Notes: generated by a model from the sequence alone, not told the origin. Positions 8,109 through 16,862 are shown, numbered from the stretch's first letter. The stretch: 64,000 nt of DNA from Rhodoplanes serenus (GCA_009720755.1 WNKV01000002.1:405234-469233), one strand, 5' to 3'. Numbers and translations are program-made.

Positions 8109-9352
8109 TTCCACATTCGCGACATGAGTTCACGTCCGGTCCGCAGCGGATCGGCGAGAAGCCGGTCGATGACGGCCGACACGTCGGTCCGCCGCAGGAT
8201 GAGCTGGCGCATCACGCCGCCGTCGAAGAACACGTCGACGCCGAACATGCCGTGCAGGCGGCCGTCGGCGACGGCGATCCGCAGGTAGCGGCCGTGCGCC
8301 GCGTCGTGACGCAGATGGTCGGCGGCGCCGGCCGGCACCGTGCCGACCGCGATGGCGTGGTGACCGAAGAACCGATAGGTGTTCAGCGGCACGCCGCCCG
8401 CGTAGCTGCGCGTCCCCGGATCGCCCGCCATCGCCATCCCGGCGAGGCGTCCTTGCTCGGCCGCTTCCGGCAGGATGGCATTGAGTATCGGCCGTCCGGT
8501 GAGGAAGTCGCGCGCCTGGGCGCAGTCACCGGCCGCCCACACATTGGCGACGCTGGTCCGCATGCCGTCGTCGACCAGGATGCCGGCCTCGTGCGCCACG
8601 CCGCTGTCGGCCAGGTAGGCGAGATCGGGCTTCACCCCGGTCGCCACCAGCAGCAGGTCGGTGGTGAGCGTGTCGCCGTCGTCGAGATGCACACGGGTCG
8701 CCGCATCCTCGCGCGACACCGCGACCACGCGCCGGCCGGTGACGATGCGGGCACCGTGCGCCACGAAGGCGCGTTCGATCAGGCCGGCGGCGATCGGATC
8801 GAAATAGGCGCCGAGCACCCGCGGCTGCATCTCGACGACGGTGACGGCGGCACCCGCCTCGACGAGATTCTCGGCCGCGTGCATGCCGACCAGCCCGCCG
8901 CCCAGCACCACCGGCCGGCGTGCGGTGGCGATGGCGGAGCGCAGCGCCAGCGCGTCGTCGAGGGTGCGCAGCACATGATAGGCGGCCCGATCGAGGCCCG
9001 GGATCGGCGGGATCGCCGGCGTCGCCCCGGTCGCCAGCAGCAGCTTGTCGTAGGCGATGGTGGCGCCGTCCGACAGCGTCGCGGTGCCGTGCTCGGGCCG
9101 CAGGCGGACGAGCGCGCGCCCCGGCAGATAGGTGACGCGGTTGGCGGTGAAGTACCGATCGTCGCGCAGCCGCACCGATTCCGGCACCGAGCGGCCCGAC
9201 ACCACATAGGGCAGCACGGTCGGCGAGTAGGGCGGATGGCGGTCGCGCGTCACCAGCGCGAGGCTGCCGTCGGGATCGTGCATGCGGATCGCCGCGACGG
9301 CTTCGAGCGCCGCATGGCTGCTGCCGACGACGAGATAGCGGGTGTCCATCAT
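8105..9352 (-). CDS. padH: Phenylglyoxylate:acceptor oxidoreductase, epsilon (FAD/NAD) subunit
   Basis: This 415-residue flavoprotein belongs to the NADH-dependent pyridine nucleotide-disulfide reductase family. The FAD motif is YLVVGSSHAALEA, the NAD motif VVLGGGLVGMHAAENL, and the second FAD motif NVWAAGDCAQ. No redox Cys pair is visible, as in ferredoxin or NADH reductases of this fold. In the known complex this subunit passes electrons from the iron-sulfur subunits to NAD. A GAGG site precedes MMDTRY. It lies between padG and padI, as in the classical padEFGHI order. Confidence 0.88.
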   Translation of the reverse strand: MMDTRYLVVGSSHAALEAVAAIRMHDPDGSLALVTRDRHPPYSPTVLPYVVSGRSVPESVRLRDDRYFTANRVTYLPGRALVRLRPEHGTATLSDGATIAYDKLLLATGATPAIPPIPGLDRAAYHVLRTLDDALALRSAIATARRPVVLGGGLVGMHAAENLVEAGAAVTVVEMQPRVLGAYFDPIAAGLIERAFVAHGARIVTGRRVVAVSREDAATRVHLDDGDTLTTDLLLVATGVKPDLAYLADSGVAHEAGILVDDGMRTSVANVWAAGDCAQARDFLTGRPILNAILPEAAEQGRLAGMAMAGDPGTRSYAGGVPLNTYRFFGHHAIAVGTVPAGAADHLRHDAAHGRYLRIAVADGRLHGMFGVDVFFDGGVMRQLILRRTDVSAVIDRLLADPLRTGRELMSRMWK

Positions 9353-9358
9353 GACGCC

Positions 9359-10603
9359 TCAATCGTTCTCGTTGACCCAGATCGGCCCGTCGGGCACGTC
9401 GCCGCCGAGCAGCGCCGCGGTGCGCGCGATGACCGCGTGGAAGTGCTCCACCGTCAGGTCGGCGCCGGCGAGCCCGCCGATGAAGCTCGCCGTCGGCACC
9501 GGCCGGCCGAGCCGGTAGAGGACGCCGAGCAGCTCCTGGAACACCGGCCCGCAGTTCCAGCGGAAGCCGACCGAGCGGTCGACGACGCCGATGGCGCCGA
9601 CGCCGGCGAGCGCCTGCGCCAGCGCCTCCACCGGGAACGGGCTGAAGGTCTTGATCTTGACGATGCCGACGCGCCGCCCGGCGGCGCGCGCCTCGTCGAC
9701 CGCGTCCTTGGCGGCGCCCGTCATGCTGCCGAGCGTCACCAGCGCCATCTCGGCGTCGTCCATGCGGTAGCGCTCGACCAGCGGCGCGAAGGCGCGGCCG
9801 AAGCGCGCCGCATACTCGTCGTGCACCTCGGTGATGACGCGCAAGGCGTTCTGCATGCTGCGGCACTGGCCCTTGCGGTAGCGCAGGAACGCCGCCGGTC
9901 CCTTGCCGCCCGAGCCGCCGGTGAGCGGATCGACCGCCATCGGGCGCAGCGGATCGAGCGCCGCGTGCCAGTTGATGTTCCTCTCGCCCATGAAGGCGTC
10001 GACGCCGGCCTGATCGGGCAGGGTGACGCGCGCCGCCCCGTAGGACAGATAGTTGCCGTCGAGACAGACATTGACCGGCAGCATCACGTCGCGATGCTCG
10101 GCGATGCGGAACGCCATGATGGTGGTGTCGAGCACCTCCTGCACGGTCTCGCAGTAGATCTGAATCCAGCCCGCCTCGCGCACCGTCATGGCATCCTGGT
10201 GGCCGCCCCACACCGATTGCGGCGTGATGCCGTCGCGGGTGACGAGCGCCATCACGATGGGCAGCCGCAGGCCGGGCGTGCGCCAATAGGGCTCGAACAT
10301 GAAGGCGAGGCCGGGTCCGCAGGTGGCCGTGAAGGTGCGCCCGCCGGCGAGCGCGGCGCCCTGGAGCACCGACAGCACCGAGTGCTCGCCCTCGGCGTCG
10401 ACGATCTCGGCGTCCATCCGGCCGTCGGCGCAGAGCTTGGCCAGATGCTCGACCAGGCTCGACTGCGGCGTGATGGGATAGACCGACAGCATGTCGGGCC
10501 GCACCATGGCGACCGCGAGAGCGGCCGCCTCGTTGCCTTCGCAGACGATGTGGCGGGGCCGTGTGGCCGCCGCCGTGCCGGCTTCGCGGACCGCCATGGT
10601 CAT
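9359..10603 (-). CDS. padG: Phenylglyoxylate:acceptor oxidoreductase, alpha subunit
   Basis: This 414-residue protein is the alpha subunit of a 2-oxoacid:acceptor oxidoreductase. The motif YPITPQSSLVEHLAKL near residue 40 is the conserved pyrimidine-binding segment (YPITPSS in relatives), followed by EGEHSVLSVLQGAALAGGRT. The start at 10603 overlaps the padF stop as ATGA; a second ATG follows two codons on. It binds the oxoacid and TPP together with PadI. Confidence 0.92.
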   Translation of the reverse strand: MTMAVREAGTAAATRPRHIVCEGNEAAALAVAMVRPDMLSVYPITPQSSLVEHLAKLCADGRMDAEIVDAEGEHSVLSVLQGAALAGGRTFTATCGPGLAFMFEPYWRTPGLRLPIVMALVTRDGITPQSVWGGHQDAMTVREAGWIQIYCETVQEVLDTTIMAFRIAEHRDVMLPVNVCLDGNYLSYGAARVTLPDQAGVDAFMGERNINWHAALDPLRPMAVDPLTGGSGGKGPAAFLRYRKGQCRSMQNALRVITEVHDEYAARFGRAFAPLVERYRMDDAEMALVTLGSMTGAAKDAVDEARAAGRRVGIVKIKTFSPFPVEALAQALAGVGAIGVVDRSVGFRWNCGPVFQELLGVLYRLGRPVPTASFIGGLAGADLTVEHFHAVIARTAALLGGDVPDGPIWVNEND

Positions 10604-10902
10604 CCCGCGACCTCCTCGATCATGGTGATGGCGCGGTGCGGGCATTCGGTGGCGCAGATGCCGCAGCCCTTGCAGGTGGCGAGGTCGATGTCGAACCACG
10701 CCGGCCGCTCCACCACGCACTGCACCGGGCAGTAGAGCCAGCAAACCGCGCACTTGACGCATTTGCCGCGGTCGACCACCGGCCGCAGGCTGCGCCAGTC
10801 GCCCGGCTGCATGGGGTTCAGCGCAGTGGCGATCGGGCACAGATCGGCCGGCACGCCGTCGGCGGCCGGATCGCGCATCGGGTAGGCGCGACGCGCGCTC
10901 AT
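10600..10902 (-). CDS. padF: Phenylglyoxylate:acceptor oxidoreductase, delta (ferredoxin) subunit
   Basis: This 100-residue iron-sulfur protein has two 4Fe-4S motifs, CVKCAVCWLYCP and CKGCGICATECP, as in the delta subunit of four-subunit pyruvate:ferredoxin oxidoreductases. It should carry electrons from the TPP site to the PadI clusters and PadH. Both ends overlap neighbours as ATGA. Confidence 0.92.
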   Translation of the reverse strand: MSARRAYPMRDPAADGVPADLCPIATALNPMQPGDWRSLRPVVDRGKCVKCAVCWLYCPVQCVVERPAWFDIDLATCKGCGICATECPHRAITMIEEVAG

Positions 10903-11471
10903 GCGGCGACCTCGCGATCGAGGTGGTGGATCTGCGTCTCGCGATAGCCGCGGCCGAGCGCCGCGATGTTCTGGTCGAGGCCGGCGTCGCGGAACTCGGA
11001 GTCGGCCAGCGCCTGCTCGAGCGCCGCCAGCGACACGATGCCGGTGGTCCGGGCGAGCGCGCCGAGCATCAGCGTGTTGGTGATCGGCCGGCGGAAGATC
11101 TCCATGGCGATGCGCACCGCGTCGATCAGCCCGACGGTGCGCAGACCCGCCGGCAGCGTCAGCTCGGCGAGCGCGCGCCCGCTGGTCTGCACCAGCGTGC
11201 CGCCCGACCGCATGCCGGCGAAGATGTCGACCGAGCGGCCGACCGTCGGGTCGATGCACAGCACGCAGTCCGGGTGCGTGATGTTGGTCATGCGCCGGAT
11301 CTCGCGCTCGTCGGCGCGCACGAAGGCCACCACCGGGGCGCCGCGCCGCTCGAAGCCGAACGACGGGATCGCCACGGCGTACTTGCCCTCGGCGACGAGC
11401 CCGGCGGCGAGCAGGCCGGCCGCCATCACGGCGCCCTGTCCTCCGCGTCCATGGAGACGAACCTCGTACAT
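10899..11471 (-). CDS. padE: Phenylglyoxylate:acceptor oxidoreductase, gamma subunit
   Basis: This 190-residue protein is the gamma subunit of a 2-oxoacid oxidoreductase. Its N-terminus LHGRGGQGAVMAAGLLA is the CoA-domain signature of the family, followed by PSFGFERRGAPVVAFVR. The start at 11471 has a strong GGAGGAAG site. It opens the padEFGHI block, 57 bases after padD, the largest spacing before padJ apart from the padI-padJ gap. Confidence 0.93.
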   Translation of the reverse strand: MYEVRLHGRGGQGAVMAAGLLAAGLVAEGKYAVAIPSFGFERRGAPVVAFVRADEREIRRMTNITHPDCVLCIDPTVGRSVDIFAGMRSGGTLVQTSGRALAELTLPAGLRTVGLIDAVRIAMEIFRRPITNTLMLGALARTTGIVSLAALEQALADSEFRDAGLDQNIAALGRGYRETQIHHLDREVAA

Positions 11472-11527
11472 TCTTCCTCCACCCGCCTCCGGGTTTGCTC
11501 GTCGGGCGTCGTCGCCGTCCGGCTCGG

Positions 11528-12424
11528 TCACTGCGCCTTGGCGCGGGACCAGCCGGGCCGGGCGCCGACGCCGGGGCGGCCGCTGCCGCGCGCCGGCGCC
11601 TGCGGCAGCGCGAAGCCCTGGGTCAGCGCGGCGCGGCCGATCAGCACGAACTTGAACCAGGCTCCGGCCACGACGGCGGCGGCACCGGCGAGCGCGACCG
11701 CGATCGGCCAGCCGAGCAGCGCGCCGGCGATGCCGAGGCCGATCGGCACCGCGTGCCCAACCCAGACGAACGGAACGTCGATGGCATCGAATGCCTTGAG
11801 GGTGCCGACCGGGACGCCGACGCCGCGCAGGCTCTCGCGATAGCGCCGCCAGACGACCAGGCGCGCCACCGCCAGGACCGCGAGCAGGACCCCGAAGGGC
11901 GTGAGCGCGGGCCAGATCAGCGCCGCCATGACGAGGAGGCCGGCCCCCTCGGTCACTCCGGTGGCGACCACGAGGGCGGCGCACAGGCCGTGGCGCCACG
12001 CCGGAATGCCCTTCTGGTTGCGCAGGATGCGGCCCTGGGCATAGACGAGGCCGATGCCGGAGAGGCCAGCCAGCCAGATCGCCGCCGGCTGATCGAGCAC
12101 GACGGCGGCAGCGCCGGCCGCGAACAGCAGGGTGGCGACCAGCGCCTCGCGCGTCATCCACGAGGTCGCGACGTTGCGGTACACGTTGAGGGCGCGCAGC
12201 GGCCGACCGATCTCGAGCCACACCGCCAGCAGCCCGAGCCCGACGAGCGCGAGACCGAGCACGATCAGCGACCGCAGGTCGACGCCGAGCGGCGAGGCGA
12301 GGGCGGTGGCGGCCAGCAGGCCACCGCCGGCGCCGCCGCAGATGAAGTTCGTCGCCGCCCGCGCGTCCCAGCTCGTCTGGCGACGCGGCGACATTCGATC
12401 GAGCGCTCGGCCGGATCGCTTCAT
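11528..12424 (-). CDS. padD: Phenylacetyl-CoA:acceptor oxidoreductase, membrane anchor subunit
   Basis: This 298-residue protein has about eight hydrophobic segments and resembles the DmsC/NrfD type of quinone-reactive anchor subunits. Only the first 30 residues and the last 25 are hydrophilic. Its start overlaps the padC stop as ATGA. With PadB and PadC it makes a membrane-bound molybdoenzyme that oxidises phenylacetyl-CoA at the alpha carbon, with electrons going to quinone. Direct similarity is weaker than for PadB and PadC; gene order supports the name. Confidence 0.85.
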   Translation of the reverse strand: MKRSGRALDRMSPRRQTSWDARAATNFICGGAGGGLLAATALASPLGVDLRSLIVLGLALVGLGLLAVWLEIGRPLRALNVYRNVATSWMTREALVATLLFAAGAAAVVLDQPAAIWLAGLSGIGLVYAQGRILRNQKGIPAWRHGLCAALVVATGVTEGAGLLVMAALIWPALTPFGVLLAVLAVARLVVWRRYRESLRGVGVPVGTLKAFDAIDVPFVWVGHAVPIGLGIAGALLGWPIAVALAGAAAVVAGAWFKFVLIGRAALTQGFALPQAPARGSGRPGVGARPGWSRAKAQ

Positions 12425-13068
12425 GTCTCGCTCCAGATGTAATAGATCGACGGTCCCGTCCCGAGATCCTCGTGGACGCGGAAATGCCGTGCGCTCTCCA
12501 GTAGCTTCACCACGCCGCTGGTCGGATCGTTGATGTCGCCGAACAGCATCGCGCCCGAGATGCACGAGTTCACGCAGGCCGGCGTCACCTCGGGGTCGAC
12601 ACCGGGCGTCTGCCCGGTGATGGCGGCGCGGTCGATGCGCTCCTTGCAGAAGGTGCACTTGGTGGCGACCGACAGGCGCCCCGGATCGGCCCGCGCCAGC
12701 TCGTGCGCCATCGGCACGCCATAGGCCCAGCGCGGCTCGTGCTGGATCGTACGGGCGTCGTACGGGCAGGCCATGATGCAGTTGGCGCAGCCGATGCAGA
12801 CGTCGTAGTCGATGGTGACGAGGCCGTCCTCGCGCTTCTGCGTCGCCGTGGTCGGGCACACCTCGGCGCAGGGCGGCTCGGCGCAGTGCATGCAGGAGAC
12901 TGGCAGGAAGGTGCGGCGGACATCCGGATACTCGCCCGACTCCTGATCGAGCACGCGGCGCCACTGGACGCCGGGCGGCGTCGCGTTGGCGCTCTTGCAG
13001 GCGGCCGTGCAGGTCTGGCAGCCGACGCAGCGCCGCAGATCGATCACCATGACGTAACGCGGGCTCAT
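12421..13068 (-). CDS. padC: Phenylacetyl-CoA:acceptor oxidoreductase, iron-sulfur subunit
   Basis: This 215-residue protein is a DmsB/NrfC-type electron-transfer subunit with four 4Fe-4S motifs: CVGCQTCTAACK, CMHCAEPPCAEVCP, CIGCANCIMACP, and a fourth from CTFCKERI with CVNSC. It links the molybdenum subunit PadB to the anchor PadD. It overlaps both neighbours by ATGA. There is no signal peptide, which fits a cytoplasmic orientation. Confidence 0.93.
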   Translation of the reverse strand: MSPRYVMVIDLRRCVGCQTCTAACKSANATPPGVQWRRVLDQESGEYPDVRRTFLPVSCMHCAEPPCAEVCPTTATQKREDGLVTIDYDVCIGCANCIMACPYDARTIQHEPRWAYGVPMAHELARADPGRLSVATKCTFCKERIDRAAITGQTPGVDPEVTPACVNSCISGAMLFGDINDPTSGVVKLLESARHFRVHEDLGTGPSIYYIWSET

Positions 13069-15812
13069 GCGGCCGGCCTCTCCATGCGGCGCACCGCGAC
13101 CCGGACGATGTCGGCCCCGGAGCCGGTCGCGTCGGTGAGCGCCAGCGTCATCGGCGCGATGGAGTTGAGGCTCGCCCGCTCGATGTCCTTGATGTAGGGG
13201 GTCGCCCAGTGGTCGAACTGGCCGACGATGACGAGGGTGTCGGGCCGCACGCCCTTGACCAGCGCGGCACGGCCGTAGGTCGCGCCGATATGCGAGCGCA
13301 CCTCGACCGGATCGCCGTCACCGATGCCGAGCGTCGTCGCGGTGTCGACATGGATGATCACGCCGGTGTGGCCGCGCAGGTTCTCCGAGACCTCGTCCAT
13401 CAGGGCGATGCTGGCATTGCCGCCGGAGTGGTACTGCATGCTCTTGGTGGTGAGGAGCCAGAACGGGAAGTCCTCGGTCCGCGCGCCCGCGGCGATCAGC
13501 GCCTGCTCCCAGCGGCCGGGCACGTCGTGCCAGTCGGGCAGTGCCGCATATTCGGCGAGCTGCTCGTCCCACCAGTGCATGTTCTGCTCGTGCAGGCGGT
13601 TGCGCAGCTCGCGCCCGATCCGCATGAGCCGCTCCTGATAGGGCAGCTCGTAGCGCAGGCCCTGCTCCTCCAGGGTCGGCGTCAGATACCAGCTTCGCCG
13701 CGACACCGGCACCTTGTAGAAGCCGTGCTGGCGGAACCAGTCGAGCCCGTGGGTGTCGCGTCCGTCCGACAGCGTGAAGGTGGCGGCGCGGCAGATGGCG
13801 TCCCAGATCCGTTCGGGCTCGGGCACTTCGGCCGGATCGAGGCGGACGTCGTAGCCCTCGCCCTTGAGCGGCGCGACGCCGGCGACGCCGCGGTTGAGCT
13901 GCTCCACATAGGCGGAGAGCAGCCCGGTGCGTCGCGCCAGCTCGGTGGCGATCCAGGTGAAGTCGCGCGCCTCGCCTTGCGGCTCGACTGCCTGCTGGCG
14001 CAGCACGACGCCGTGACAGTCCCAGAAGTGCTCCATGTACTTGGTGGCGCCCATGCGGATGAGCTGCGTCGACTCGAGGTCGGTCGCCTCCGGCAGCAGC
14101 AGGTCCGCCATGTAATTGGTCTCGTCGACCGTGTAGGCGAACGCCACCATGAACGGGAAGCGGGCGATCGACTCCGCGAGCCGGCGCGTGTCCCAGAACG
14201 AGATCGCCGGGTTGGAGCGGTAGACGAACCACACGTCCGGATGGGTCGGCTCCGGCATCGGCCAGTCGGCCGGCCGCTCCTCCTGGAACATCCAGGCGAG
14301 TTGCGTCGGTCCCAGCGCCTGGCTCCAGCCGCCGTTGCGGCCGACGATCGGCACCAGGGTTCGATGCAGATTGCGCGTCGTCGGCGTCGCCTCCCAGCGC
14401 TCGCGGCTGGTGGGGTTGAAGTGCTGCACCATGAAGCCGTCGTCGCCCGGCTTCACCGAGAGGTGCCGGTTGTCGTGCGGGCGGTTGAGCCGCACCGTGG
14501 TGCCGAGAATGCCGCCGGGGTTCTCCAGGGCGCCGACCAGCATGGCGAGCACGGTGCGGGCCCAGCAGCATTCGTAGGCGCCCCAGCCGTTGTTGACCGA
14601 CTTGCCGAGCGTCACCGCCACCGGGCGCAGCGGCATGGTGTGGCCGTCGATATCGATGGTGGCGCCGATGCTGGCCGCCTCCAGATACTCGCCGGCGATG
14701 CGGCGGATGGTCTCCGCCGGCACGTCGCAGATCGCCGCCGCCCATTCGGGCGTGTAACGGGCGATGTGATCGCTGAGCGCCTGAAAGGCCGTCGTCCCCT
14801 CGACGCCGGCGTGGTTCACGCGCACCCTGTCGGCGTCCATCGTGACCGCGGTGGCGACGCGGAAGCGGCCCGCCACCGCCGGCACCGCGCGGGCCGTGTC
14901 GAACGCCACCGCGGCACGGCGCGTTTCGTCCCACACCAGCGGCTTGCCGGTCGCGCGGTCGCGCAGATAGAGGCCGTTCGGGCCGACGAGATACGCGGAG
15001 GCGGTGCGGTCGCGCAGGAAGGGCTGGTCGAGCGCGGCGAGCCCGTGCTCGTGAATCAGCACGTTAATGAGCGCGAACAGGAAGGCCGGATCGGTCTTCG
15101 GCCGGATCGGCACCCACTCGGCCGAGCAGGCGGCCGTGATGGTCAGGCTCGGCTCCACCTGCACTCGCTTGTAGCCGCGGATGCGGGCATCGGCGTGGCG
15201 GATGACGGCGGTCGGCCCGCCGGTGACCTCGACATTGGCGCCGCAGGCGATCACGTAGCGGGTGTTGGGCGTGTCGGCCGAGACCGTGAAGGCGCGGTGC
15301 CAGAACTCGCCGTAGAGATGCTCCGAGTGGGTGCATTTCACCCCCTGGCCGGAGCCGAAGCTGAAGTCGACCGGCCCCCATGCGGCGAGAAACGCCGGGA
15401 ACGTGCCCATGTAGTTGGCGGGCGTGCCGCCGTGGCCGAAGCTGGCGGCGAGCCGCGGCAGTCCGGCCTGGTCGATCAGCCCGCCGGTGCGGACGGCCTT
15501 CAGGCGTTCGGCGATGGTGTCCAGCGCCTCGTCCCACGAGATCGGCGTGAAGCCCGGGTCCTCGTCGCGTCCCTTCTTCGGGTTGGTCCGCTTCATCGGG
15601 GTGCGGACGCGGTTGGGATTGTAGGTCTTCTGCACCAGGCCGTAGGCCTTGACGCAGGGGCGCCCGCGGCCCGGATGCACCGTCTCGGCGGCGAAGTTCG
15701 GCTCGATCTCGGTGGCGATTCCGTTCTCGACCTTGACGGTCAGGAAATCAGGACCGGAGACGCAATTGTAGCAGAAGGTCGGGACGCGCCTGACGGGCTC
15801 GTCTGCTGTCAT
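13065..15812 (-). CDS. padB: Phenylacetyl-CoA:acceptor oxidoreductase, molybdopterin catalytic subunit
   Basis: This 915-residue protein is a bis-MGD molybdopterin oxidoreductase of the DMSO reductase family. It oxidises phenylacetyl-CoA by four electrons to phenylglyoxylate. The start at 15812 has a strong GGAGGGGAGGAAG site; no Tat signal is present, so it is cytoplasmic. The N-terminal cluster region has Cys14, Cys17 and Cys53; the usual third Cys is missing and the segment reads CYNCVSGPD. The segment GQGVKCTHSEH near residue 180 may contain the Mo-ligating Cys. The C-terminus (HVDTATTLGIGDGDPVEV) is the molydopterin dinucleotide-binding domain. It is the first gene of the 15-gene run. 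Confidence 0.92.
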   Translation of the reverse strand: MTADEPVRRVPTFCYNCVSGPDFLTVKVENGIATEIEPNFAAETVHPGRGRPCVKAYGLVQKTYNPNRVRTPMKRTNPKKGRDEDPGFTPISWDEALDTIAERLKAVRTGGLIDQAGLPRLAASFGHGGTPANYMGTFPAFLAAWGPVDFSFGSGQGVKCTHSEHLYGEFWHRAFTVSADTPNTRYVIACGANVEVTGGPTAVIRHADARIRGYKRVQVEPSLTITAACSAEWVPIRPKTDPAFLFALINVLIHEHGLAALDQPFLRDRTASAYLVGPNGLYLRDRATGKPLVWDETRRAAVAFDTARAVPAVAGRFRVATAVTMDADRVRVNHAGVEGTTAFQALSDHIARYTPEWAAAICDVPAETIRRIAGEYLEAASIGATIDIDGHTMPLRPVAVTLGKSVNNGWGAYECCWARTVLAMLVGALENPGGILGTTVRLNRPHDNRHLSVKPGDDGFMVQHFNPTSRERWEATPTTRNLHRTLVPIVGRNGGWSQALGPTQLAWMFQEERPADWPMPEPTHPDVWFVYRSNPAISFWDTRRLAESIARFPFMVAFAYTVDETNYMADLLLPEATDLESTQLIRMGATKYMEHFWDCHGVVLRQQAVEPQGEARDFTWIATELARRTGLLSAYVEQLNRGVAGVAPLKGEGYDVRLDPAEVPEPERIWDAICRAATFTLSDGRDTHGLDWFRQHGFYKVPVSRRSWYLTPTLEEQGLRYELPYQERLMRIGRELRNRLHEQNMHWWDEQLAEYAALPDWHDVPGRWEQALIAAGARTEDFPFWLLTTKSMQYHSGGNASIALMDEVSENLRGHTGVIIHVDTATTLGIGDGDPVEVRSHIGATYGRAALVKGVRPDTLVIVGQFDHWATPYIKDIERASLNSIAPMTLALTDATGSGADIVRVAVRRMERPAA

Positions 15813-15861
15813 CGCTTCCTCCCCTCCCGCCTCTGGGGCGGATTTTTTGTTGTGGACCTCG

Positions 15862-15893
15862 GCATCGGAGCTCCGAATCCGGAGCTTCGATGC
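15862..15893. promoter_or_regulatory. 32-bp near-perfect palindrome in the padB leader, candidate operator
   Basis: Arms of 14 bases (15862-15875 and 15880-15893) pair with one G-T exception around a central AATC. It lies 50 bases before the padB start. On the minus strand it is followed by an A-run, not a T-run, so it is not a terminator for either direction. It shares CGAATC-plus-GG elements with the palindrome before paaX. Binding by PaaX is inferred. Confidence 0.55.
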
Positions 15894-15902
15894 GAGCCCG
15901 AT

Positions 15903-15936
15903 ATCGAGCACCGCGCTGCATCGAGCACCGCGCCGC
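15903..15936. repeat. 17-bp direct tandem repeat, two copies
   Basis: ATCGAGCACCGCGCTGC (15903-15919) is followed directly by a copy with one change (15920-15936). It adjoins the candidate operator and belongs to the repeat-rich padB upstream region. Confidence 0.7.
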
Positions 15937-16454
15937 GCCTGCGTCAGCGTTGCGCCCAGACACGACCGGCCGCGCGCAATCGACGGGCGCGATCGATAGG
16001 CGCGATCGACCACACACGATCGGCCGCGTGCCTCGACCGCGTACAATCGACCAACCGCGTCGTTCGGTGCGCTGTGAGGCGCGCCGTCTGACGATGAGCC
16101 AACACGTGCTGCGCTCGCCCGATCACCGCTCGGGTGGCGTCCTGGTCTCTTGCAATCACGGTCGCCGGCCGTCTCCGGCCCGGCTGCAATGCAATTTCGG
16201 CAATTGCGTACCGGAAATCATGATACTTGTAGCGGAGGTCGTGTCAATCTATGTGTGTCAAGTTGTGCTCACAGCCGATGCTGCAATGCGATTGATCGTG
16301 CTGCATTGCGACGCGATGGAAGGCTCGGACTCGCCAGTCCGTCGCCCCCGCAGGCCGGACAGCGGGCTCCGTCGTGTTTCATTATTTCGGTTCAGAACGA
16401 AAAATTGTGTGTCACGCTAGACTGAGACCGACATCCGATCGAAACGGGGGACTC

Positions 16455-16862
16455 ATGACTTCGACCTTGACCATCGGCGCCACGGCGACGCGCCGGATCG
16501 TGATCGACACGCCGCGCACCATCGACTTCCTCGGCGAGGCGCTGCGCGTCTACGCCACACCCGAGCTGGTGCGTGATTTCGAGGTGGCCTGCCGAGAGCT
16601 GCTGCTCGAACACATCGAGGCCGGTGAGGATTCGGTCGGCACCGGCATCAGCGTGTCGCATGGCGGCGCCACCCTGCGCGGCATGCCGGTCGACATCACC
16701 GTCACCGTCGCCCGCATCGAAGGGCGTCTCGTCACCTTCGATCTGGTGGCGAGTGACACGGTCGAGGAGATCAGCCGCGGCACCCACAGCCGCTTCGTCG
16801 TCGCGGTGGAGAAGCTGCGCAAGAAGGTCGCCGACAAGGCCGCGCGGGCCGCTGTGGCGTGA
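16455..16862 (+). CDS. Hotdog thioesterase, fluoroacetyl-CoA thioesterase-like
   Basis: This 135-residue protein resembles the FlK/COG5496 family. Residues aligned to the FlK catalytic set are present: Thr35 (YATPELV), Glu48 (ACRELL) and His69 (SVSHGG). The ending EEISRGTHSRFVV is also typical. The ATG at 16455 has a GGGGGA site. It is divergent from padB and overlaps or abuts fdhD. A likely role is release of CoA from stalled aromatic acyl-CoA esters of the pad pathway, but the substrate is not visible in the sequence. Confidence 0.8.
   Translation: MTSTLTIGATATRRIVIDTPRTIDFLGEALRVYATPELVRDFEVACRELLLEHIEAGEDSVGTGISVSHGGATLRGMPVDITVTVARIEGRLVTFDLVASDTVEEISRGTHSRFVVAVEKLRKKVADKAARAAVA

Larger units (their letters stand above)
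15813..16454. other. Divergent control region between padB and the thioesterase gene
   Basis: This 642-base gap must hold promoters in both directions. The padB-proximal half is GC-rich and full of short repeats built on CGATCGA and GAGCACCGCG. The half near 16190-16440 is more AT-rich, with an inverted repeat GCAATGC/GCATTGC (16283-16309, 13-base spacer). No confident -35/-10 pair or sigma-54 site was found. Open frames here lack family features. Confidence 0.6.

Noticed and set aside
8252..10735. An 827-codon open frame on the plus strand opposite padG/padH
   Set aside because: It is a mirror of real coding DNA in GC-rich sequence: Arg/His/Gly-rich, no domains, and it covers five clear pad motifs on the other strand.
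15841..15870. T-run (GATTTTTTG) beside the palindrome upstream of padB, as a terminator
   Set aside because: On the plus strand the T-run comes before the hairpin, and on the minus strand it reads as A-run, so neither direction gives hairpin-then-T.
15948..16070. CGATCGA-rich stretch as an origin or DnaA-box cluster
   Set aside because: No DnaA box consensus and no replication genes nearby.
13209..16091. A 960-codon open frame on the plus strand opposite padB
   Set aside because: Low-complexity composition without motifs; padB on the other strand is unequivocal.
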